Origin: CAYQOX01 sp964419335
GTDB lineage: Bacteria > Hinthialibacterota > Hinthialibacteria > Hinthialibacterales > Hinthialibacteraceae
Length of the DNA stretch: 12,109 nt
Assembly (NCBI GenBank): GCA_964419335.1
Contig: CAYQOX010000084.1
Location: forward strand, 1-12,109
Reading direction: 5' to 3'
Under the pieces are notes generated by a model that searched no databases, had not been told where the DNA came from, and worked only from the letters and a program-made list of their open reading frames with translations. The position numbers and the translations under genes were made by a program. This document shows positions 8,201 through 12,109 of this stretch, one piece after another; the first letter of the stretch is position 1, and every line of letters starts with the position of its first letter.

Positions 8201-8498
8201 AAACCTGCCTTTTCGGTTGCCTTACAAACTCAGAAGTCTCTCCTCCGCCTTGCATCCAATCCTAGAAGACTTGAAATTGGGAAAATTGAAAGAAAAGGAA
8301 TTTGATGAGCTGTGCCGGGGATTGTTCCTTTCCTGTTTGGGAGAAGGCGACTTCAAAGATCAGGAGGCCTACCAGCAAGTCCAGGCCGCCCAACGGTTGT
8401 GGCTGGAAGGTGTTAAACTGTTCCAAGAGGATTACGAAAGAATAACAGATGGTCTTTTATTCTGCCGAACCATAGCCCATTTAGGAGACGAAGAATGA
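5250..8498 (+). CDS. cmr2: Cmr2/Cas10, large subunit with HD and GGDD cyclase site, 5' end in gap
   Basis: The signature subunit of type III systems; on target RNA binding its Palm domain makes a nucleotide second messenger and its HD domain can cut ssDNA. Numbering from Phe at 5250: FFHDPPAKPF gives the HD pair H11-D12; WDHQ at 187-190; PVGRFIKQSRTTRDLW (225-240), a typical Cmr2 block; zinc-finger cysteines 490/493 and 536/539; VDGDQMG (D713, D715); YAGGDD with G801-D804, an intact cyclase motif; then the C-terminal SLSAGIAIGHYKTPL segment. A charged, coil-like stretch (652-707) precedes the Palm. The frame is already coding at 5250 (FWQQKLIQ), as in other Cmr2 N-termini, so the real start lies just inside the gap; the TTG at 5265 is not the start. 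About 1085 residues, somewhat long for Cmr2. The stop overlaps the cmr3 ATG (ATGA). Confidence 0.96.
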   Translation, partial: FWQQKLIQFFHDPPAKPFTGTRRTGKHAKVAQELFDAFQKFNEDRKLRYWYRAADWAASGADRPNLYTPRGKGVSPLGTVLWPKYPQVSHPLAPDQRVRIPLTQPTQEREDPLEEEDSDPRDVLQEQVDAVAELAKYIPDWKDAEKLREGFIILWRRLRDDLQEAFPYDPLWGVMPADSRVPDYSIWDHQKVVTSLAFMKPHKFNKEPIDEGAREPWMLRMTLGPVGRFIKQSRTTRDLWMSSYLLADLAWSAMTPFVEQYGPDCIVYPDLRGNPRADCWLYEYENEKYRDALSEQANPSTFAAILPESFVVMVPRGGDGHLKPIEELAKEARNRVENRWKAYSDKVWNWFARNFDLKETFDTIWERQQHCPIYVTWTALPWLPMGRLKTEESLRRPALPVQKEPPLPLDAEDKEKIDAREQRLKPWVPPESWSRYEQAREVFARSCLDILQCERGFDYALTHHQLSARQALRLQTDPTPLSLEEPGEKCTMCGLREALHNGKSKGNSLGARRQRAREFWSRKKLDPDESGTERLCAVCATKRFLVEADGIETPDFNRLWAGMKPGSVPFYRDGKARVPFPSTATIAAQEYLEEVVTNSKYSKEVADAVRACHDALFPTSFPNALPRLAACGERDLLLYEAEDVLFPEALDGKIQAKQEEQENQENREKIESLKKLREAVKSLRKKTLHENINAPQHEKIIAPQTHIAVIRVDGDQMGKLLLGEKQSIATRWRDVLHPEVLERLGEKEHLKNAGWLDLLDAKRLMGPSLHAFINRVLASFAHRIAPFVVEQEFSGRLIYAGGDDILAIAPADEAIALAARLQQLFSSAWIIDTKPREMPWDWRHPDWGGVYDQDAAQKRFLIPRAQESLIDLDKSWLRIPHITDELEDDISMPAGWTGELLPMLGPGASLSAGIAIGHYKTPLSVLLQRSKELLDFSKTEGRSRIGFGHASRGGEKSRFTLPWNINGEQAHNIIKQVIDSFHSENLPFRLPYKLRSLSSALHPILEDLKLGKLKEKEFDELCRGLFLSCLGEGDFKDQEAYQQVQAAQRLWLEGVKLFQEDYERITDGLLFCRTIAHLGDEE

Positions 8499-9703
8499 AA
8501 CAATTCTTCATCGAACCTGCTGAGACTTTAATGTTTGGCCAACCAAAGTCCTTCGTGGCAGGGGAAACTCATCGTAGCCAATCTCTGTTTCCCCCTTCGC
8601 CCTTCACGTTTCAAGGACTCATCCGCACACACCTTCTGCATCACGCCCAACCCGCTATCGATTTCGAAGCAAGTGGAGTTCGTGAGGAAATCGCTTCTCT
8701 GGTTGGTCCACCCGACCAATTGCCTCAAGATTGGCAGTTAACCGGGCCTTACCCAGCGCGAAAAAGGAAGCAGGAGGAGAATGTCTGGATCGAACCATGG
8801 GTTCCAGCACCGCGCTTCTTATTACGTAACGGTAATGATCACATTCTTTCCGCACAACCCATGAGTCGTGCTCACAACAGCCTGAACGATCTAGAGAATC
8901 ACCAGATCCTCTTGGGACGTCCGGAAACTGGTGAGTGTAAACCCATGACCGGCTGGGTCGCGCCGGGCGCACTGAAACAAGCGCTGACACTCACCGATCA
9001 TGATTCACCTCTCTCTTGGACGGATAAGCAATGGACAGGTGAATCACTACCGCCTTTTGTCCATCAAGAATTCCAACCGGGCCTGGCCATCAAATCTGGG
9101 AGTGCAACCGCTTCTCACGGGCTTCTCTATTATTTGGACGCGATTCGTTTCAAAGCCGGCAGCGGCTTGTTCGGTGGTTTTTCTGCTCCGCTGCCGAACC
9201 GGCTCGATGACAGTGCATTGGAGGAAGGGGCTGCCCTCTTTGGCCGCAAGGGACGGCTTGTGTCCTTTCATGGTGTGGACCGTCTCGATTCAGAGTGGGA
9301 AGATATCATTGAGGGACACCATCTTCCGGAAGAGGTCTCGGAAATGGATTGCTTCTGGCTGGTCACACTCACACCGGTTCGGCTGGAAAACGCATTGTCA
9401 CTCACCCCGCGGGAAGCGTTTGCGGGGGGCGTACACATGGAAACTCTCGCCGCACTCACGGGTCCACCCATAACACTCGGCGGGTTTTCCATAGCCGAGG
9501 GCAATGCGCGGCCCAACCGGCTCTATGTTCCAGCCGGAAGCGCCTGGGCTGTGTGTATTACGGGTGGAAATTCAGAGACAAGAGCGGCCGCCTTGCGCGC
9601 ACTTAACAATCACTACCCGTTCGGGCCACCGCATGAAGCCGCTATGGGATTTGGACACATCGTTGTGGGACGTGCACCCTCATTCTTCGGAGGTAAAAAA
9701 TGA
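8495..9703 (+). CDS. cmr3: Cmr3 RAMP protein, crRNA 5'-handle subunit
   Basis: Cmr3 holds the crRNA 5' tag next to Cas10 at the base of the Cmr complex. The protein has 402 residues, at the large end for the family. Seen: the N-terminal IEPAETLMFGQPKSF followed by FPPSPFTFQGLIRTHLL (residues 32-48), the conserved Cmr3 start with its PPSP turn and helix; a central glycine-rich FGGFSAPLPNRL; and a C-terminal GGFSIAEGNARPNRLYVPAG block followed by AAMGFGHIVVG, matching the second RAMP fold and its terminal glycine loop. The start overlaps the cmr2 stop as ATGA and is preceded by AGGAGACGAAG, a good ribosome site. Its stop overlaps the cmr4 start in the same way. No sign of truncation. Confidence 0.93.
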   Translation: MKQFFIEPAETLMFGQPKSFVAGETHRSQSLFPPSPFTFQGLIRTHLLHHAQPAIDFEASGVREEIASLVGPPDQLPQDWQLTGPYPARKRKQEENVWIEPWVPAPRFLLRNGNDHILSAQPMSRAHNSLNDLENHQILLGRPETGECKPMTGWVAPGALKQALTLTDHDSPLSWTDKQWTGESLPPFVHQEFQPGLAIKSGSATASHGLLYYLDAIRFKAGSGLFGGFSAPLPNRLDDSALEEGAALFGRKGRLVSFHGVDRLDSEWEDIIEGHHLPEEVSEMDCFWLVTLTPVRLENALSLTPREAFAGGVHMETLAALTGPPITLGGFSIAEGNARPNRLYVPAGSAWAVCITGGNSETRAAALRALNNHYPFGPPHEAAMGFGHIVVGRAPSFFGGKK

Positions 9704-10701
9704 CAAGTCTTTGGACGAATCGCGCCTTATTGGGCTTATATAACATAACGCCACTTCATTATGGCAAAGGCCAGACCACGGGGGGAGTAGATTTACCCAT
9801 CGCGCGTGACGAATCGACTGAAATCCCCGTTCTTCCAGCCACCGGTATTAAAGGGGTTTTGCGCGACTATGCGGGAGAAGCCATGGGCAAAGAGGGTAAT
9901 AATGGTAAATTGAAAACCCTCTTTGGACCCGATATCAGAGATGACCTCAAAACCGGCGGCGATGCGGCGGCTGGCTTGTTGAGCTTCACCGAGGGACGGT
10001 TGATCGCATGGCCGGCTCGTTCGCTCAATCGCCCGTTCCTGCATGTCACCTGTCCACTGATTCTGAAGCGCCTCCGTCGGGATCTCCGTACAGCTGGTGC
10101 AGAAACGTTGCTAAACTTACCTGAAACACCGAATGGCGCGCAGGCAATCGTCGCGGATAAGACGCTCGGCGAAAATCCCCTTGTCCTCAATAATCTGGTT
10201 TACCGTGACAACGAAGTTCGTTTTGTCTCTGAGGCGGCCAGCGTTGCTACAGTGCTCGCCTCGTTGATCCCGGAAACTGAGGTGGAAACCCGAGGGCAGT
10301 TCGAATCCGGACTCGTAATTATTCCGGATACCGATTTCATTGTCTTGATTAGGACGAGCGTGCCAGTCCAAGCACGAATCCGCCTCACCGACGGCAAGAC
10401 AACTGACAAATGGTTTAATCCAGAAACACAAAAAGAAGAAAGCGGCAACCTCTGGTATGAAGAATACTTGCCTTCCGACTGCTTGTTTCTTTCGATAATT
10501 GGTGAACGCCGGATACGTAATTCCAACGGAGAAACAAGCAAACTGCAGAAGGAGAAAGCAGGCCTCGCCGATCTTGTCGAAGCTAGAGAGACATTTCAAG
10601 TGATCCAACTCGGGGGCAATGAAACGGTCGGCTATGGTCTGAGCCTGCTTACCTTGCTGGCGAACAAAAATGAAAAGGAGGCGCGTCATGAACCAGACTG
10701 A
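9700..10701 (+). CDS. cmr4: Cmr4 (Cas7-type) backbone subunit with target-RNA nuclease site
   Basis: Cmr4 forms the helical backbone along the crRNA, and each copy cuts target RNA at 6-nt intervals. The protein has 333 residues, a normal length. Seen: LYNITPLHYGKG (13-24), VDLPIARDES with Asp31 (30-39), the TGIKGVLRD helix (48-56), an LKTLFGPD segment, and the C-terminal glycine loop LGGNETVGYG (304-313). From family knowledge, the VDLPI aspartate corresponds to the catalytic Asp of Cmr4 (Asp26 in Pyrococcus furiosus), so RNA cleavage should be retained. The ATG overlaps the cmr3 stop (ATGA), with AGGT upstream. Its last codons overlap the start of cmr5. Confidence is high from several independent motifs. 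Confidence 0.96.
   Translation: MTSLWTNRALLGLYNITPLHYGKGQTTGGVDLPIARDESTEIPVLPATGIKGVLRDYAGEAMGKEGNNGKLKTLFGPDIRDDLKTGGDAAAGLLSFTEGRLIAWPARSLNRPFLHVTCPLILKRLRRDLRTAGAETLLNLPETPNGAQAIVADKTLGENPLVLNNLVYRDNEVRFVSEAASVATVLASLIPETEVETRGQFESGLVIIPDTDFIVLIRTSVPVQARIRLTDGKTTDKWFNPETQKEESGNLWYEEYLPSDCLFLSIIGERRIRNSNGETSKLQKEKAGLADLVEARETFQVIQLGGNETVGYGLSLLTLLANKNEKEARHEPD
10675..10681 (+). promoter_or_regulatory. Ribosome binding site for cmr5, inside cmr4
   Basis: AAGGAGG stands 6 bases before the ATG at 10688. The other in-frame ATG, at 10670, lies upstream of this site and has no comparable one. The 10688 start is therefore preferred. Confidence 0.65.
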
Positions 10702-11104
10702 GGAAAATCGGGATTTAGCTTTGGTAAGGACGCGTTGCTGCTTCAATGATGTGCGTGAGTGGAAAAAGCAATGGCGCAAAGAAGCGGCGAAACGTGTCAA
10801 GGGGTTGCCCGTTGCCATTCGCTCTCAAGGGCTAATGGTCGTGATCGCGACGCTGATGAGCGAAGACACCCCATATTCTCGCCACTTTGCCGACCGTCTT
10901 GCTCAATGGTTACTCAAAGACGCCCCGCATGGTTCATTGCGTTCGACGGAAAATGGAGAACCATCGGGTCTTCGACTTCTAGAAGTTTGCATGAAAGCTT
11001 CACGCGCCGAATATTTGGCGGCAGAAATGGAGGCCATCATCTTTTTGGATCAGGTAAAACTTTACGCTGATGCCTTGTATACTGTAGAAGGAATTTCATC
11101 ATGA
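10688..11104 (+). CDS. cmr5: Cmr5 small helical subunit (Cas11-type)
   Basis: Cmr5 is the small all-helical subunit that forms the minor filament along the Cmr4 backbone and supports crRNA-target binding. From the ATG at 10688 it has 138 residues; the ATG at 10670 would give 144 but lacks a ribosome site. Seen: a run of predicted helices with KRVKGLPVAIRSQGLMVVIA, matching the Cmr5 'lP..i...Gl' segment, and a C-terminal AEYLAAEMEAIIFLDQVKLY, matching the conserved 'Y...t.Ea..fl.w.K.ya' helix. Its position between cmr4 and cmr6 fits. It overlaps the cmr4 end by 14 bases, and its stop overlaps the cmr6 start (ATGA). There are no catalytic residues, as expected. Confidence 0.9.
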   Translation: MNQTEENRDLALVRTRCCFNDVREWKKQWRKEAAKRVKGLPVAIRSQGLMVVIATLMSEDTPYSRHFADRLAQWLLKDAPHGSLRSTENGEPSGLRLLEVCMKASRAEYLAAEMEAIIFLDQVKLYADALYTVEGISS

Positions 11105-11934
11105 GTGATCCCCTCGTATATGGCGAACATACCAGGGCAATCAATGAGTTGATCGAGCAGGGGCTAGGCAATACAGGTCTGATCTGGGATCGATACTTCC
11201 CAAACATTGAACGAGATAAAAATAACTATAATTCCCTTTACAATTTTGTGGAACGTTTAAGTAAAACATTGAAGCAACACCAAGAACACATTCTCCATGA
11301 GCGGCAGCTGCGATATAAACGTGCTATCAAACAACTTGCCCGGAGCCGAAAACTAGATCATATATTTTACGAGGCGCGATTAACGTGGCGTTTCGCAACC
11401 GGACTTGGCAATGATCATCCAACGGATAATGGCTTTTCTTTTGATCATACGACAGGGTTGCCCCTCATTGCGGGAACAATGATTAAAGGTATGTGTCGTG
11501 CTGCTGCATCTCCTCTTGGCTGGGATGAAACGGAAATTGAGAGGCTGTTCGGTCCTGATGAAATCTTGTCAGGAATTAGCGTGTGGCAGGGACGTTTATT
11601 CTTCTTCGATGCCTTTCTATTTGAATGGCCCAATCTCACCGTCGATATAACGAACTGTCATCATCAAACCTACTATGGAGACACGGCCTCTGGCCATTCG
11701 AATAGTTCCAAGACCAGCCCCCGAGAGACCGTATCTCCCAATCCGGTACATTATATTTCCGTAACAAGTGCTAGTTTCCTTTTTCCTCTGCTTGTCCCCG
11801 AGGAAGAAAAGGTTCGAATTGAGGAATTGCTGAATAACGCACTCTCTTTGTTTGGGATCGGCGCGAAGACGTCCGTTGGTTATGGAAGGTTTAGCATTTC
11901 CGGAGAAAAGAATCGTCGTCGGCCGGAAGAATAA
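11101..11934 (+). CDS. cmr6: Cmr6 RAMP protein, 3'-end capping subunit
   Basis: Cmr6 is a Cas7-like RAMP that, with Cmr1, closes the crRNA 3' end of the complex. The protein has 277 residues, normal for the family. Seen: an N-terminal helical region; WRFATGLGNDHPTDNGFSFD followed by TTGLPLIAGTMIKGMCRAA, the Cmr6 counterpart of the GSSxKGxxR helix; LFFFDAF and a VDITNCHHQTYY element where Cmr6 proteins have D-x-x-TPHY-x-x-YY (here the TPH is changed to TNCHH); NPVHYISV; and the C-terminal glycine loop GIGAKTSVGYGRF (252-264). The short tail NRRRPEE is charged and variable. The start overlaps the cmr5 stop (ATGA). It is the last gene of the operon. No obvious hairpin plus T-run terminator follows it. 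Confidence 0.93.
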   Translation: MSDPLVYGEHTRAINELIEQGLGNTGLIWDRYFPNIERDKNNYNSLYNFVERLSKTLKQHQEHILHERQLRYKRAIKQLARSRKLDHIFYEARLTWRFATGLGNDHPTDNGFSFDHTTGLPLIAGTMIKGMCRAAASPLGWDETEIERLFGPDEILSGISVWQGRLFFFDAFLFEWPNLTVDITNCHHQTYYGDTASGHSNSSKTSPRETVSPNPVHYISVTSASFLFPLLVPEEEKVRIEELLNNALSLFGIGAKTSVGYGRFSISGEKNRRRPEE

Positions 11935-12109
11935 TTGTCGCTGATCATGATTTTGCCTCTTTGCTATTTGGTGTGGGTAAAATGTCGAACATCTTAATAA
12001 AAAAGCCAGATTTGGTATAGATATGAATTGGGTGTAACTCGCTCAGCTCTCCATTATAACCGATGTTCCAGAGGGAAAAGTGAGGTTAGTGTTTGTAGAT
12101 CAGTGCTTC
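11935..12109. other. Downstream region without a plus-strand gene
   Basis: These 175 AT-richer bases follow the operon. I see no CRISPR repeat units, tRNA, or hairpin followed by a T run. All plus-strand frames are broken by stops. On the minus strand one frame is open from 12085 down to a TGA at 11945 (see the next entry). Confidence 0.6.
11945..12109 (-). pseudogene. Possible minus-strand coding remnant (3' end of a broken or unrelated frame)
   Basis: Read on the minus strand from 12109, one frame spans 55 codons to a TGA (11945-11947) but has an in-frame TAA at 12086-12088. The 46 residues between the two stops include WNIGYNGELSELHPIHIY and KMFDILPTPNS, a natural-looking composition. The stop would sit 10 bases from the cmr6 stop in a convergent layout, a common arrangement. 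A stop-free run this long can occur by chance, and I do not recognise the protein, so this is only a candidate for the tail of a degraded gene that continues past the window. Confidence 0.22.

Noticed and set aside
10117..10818. Long minus-strand open frame of 233 codons
   Set aside because: It lies antisense to cmr4 and the start of cmr5, which have clear family motifs; the protein shows no recognisable domain and is a codon-usage shadow.
11944..11951. ATCATGAT palindrome after cmr6 as terminator or operator
   Set aside because: It is only 8 bases with no loop and no T run, and is expected by chance.
12027..12059. TTGGGT ... TATAAC as a promoter for a downstream gene
   Set aside because: The spacing between the two hexamers is about 21 bases, too long for a standard sigma-70 promoter, and no gene start is visible after it.
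11935..12109. CRISPR array downstream of cmr6
   Set aside because: No repeated unit of 25-40 bases is present in the available 175 bases.

Overview
This window is one continuous plus-strand operon that ends about 175 bases before the right edge. Six genes form a complete type III-B (Cmr) CRISPR-Cas effector set in the order cmr1, cmr2 (cas10), cmr3, cmr4, cmr5, cmr6. The three genes upstream are not standard cmr genes: a SIR2-like protein whose 5' end lies outside the window, an unrecognised protein of about 219 residues, and an SMC/RecF-like ABC ATPase. Almost every junction is an ATGA overlap, an abutting stop/start or a gap of about 10 bases, so the nine genes are probably co-transcribed and largely translationally coupled. 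Base composition is close to half GC and several starts have clear AGGAGG-like ribosome binding sites. The host is therefore probably a bacterium, but nothing here fixes the lineage. Two runs of exactly 100 N show a draft scaffold, perhaps from a metagenome.

Layout. 1-1428: SIR2-like gene, 5'-partial. 1439-2098: unknown alpha/beta protein with a charged C-terminal half. 2095-4036: SMC-like ATPase, interrupted by N at 2391-2490; the reading frame differs on the two sides, so the gap length is a placeholder. 4037-about 5149: cmr1, with its last residues in the second gap (5150-5249). 5250-8498: cmr2/cas10, with its first few codons in that gap. 8495-9703 cmr3, 9700-10701 cmr4, 10688-11104 cmr5, 11101-11934 cmr6. 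11935-12109: no CRISPR repeats or RNA genes; at most a minus-strand coding remnant.

How it may work. The Cmr genes should build an RNA-guided complex: Cmr4 backbone with the RNA-cutting aspartate, Cmr5 filament, Cmr3 at the crRNA 5' handle, Cmr1 and Cmr6 at the 3' end, and Cas10 with an intact GGDD cyclase site and an N-terminal HD pair. Target RNA binding should switch on Cas10 and a nucleotide second messenger. No CARF or SAVED effector, cas6, cas1, cas2 or CRISPR array is visible, so these must lie elsewhere or be replaced.

The most interesting point is the upstream trio. Its order (effector, small middle protein, SMC-type ATPase) matches Lamassu/DdmABC-like or ABC three-component defence modules, here with a SIR2-type candidate effector, and its ATPase gene abuts cmr1 with no spacer. 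The proposal that an SMC/SIR2 abortive-infection module is wired into a type III CRISPR operon is an inference from domains, order and spacing. The SIR2 domain also carries Asn where the catalytic His is expected.
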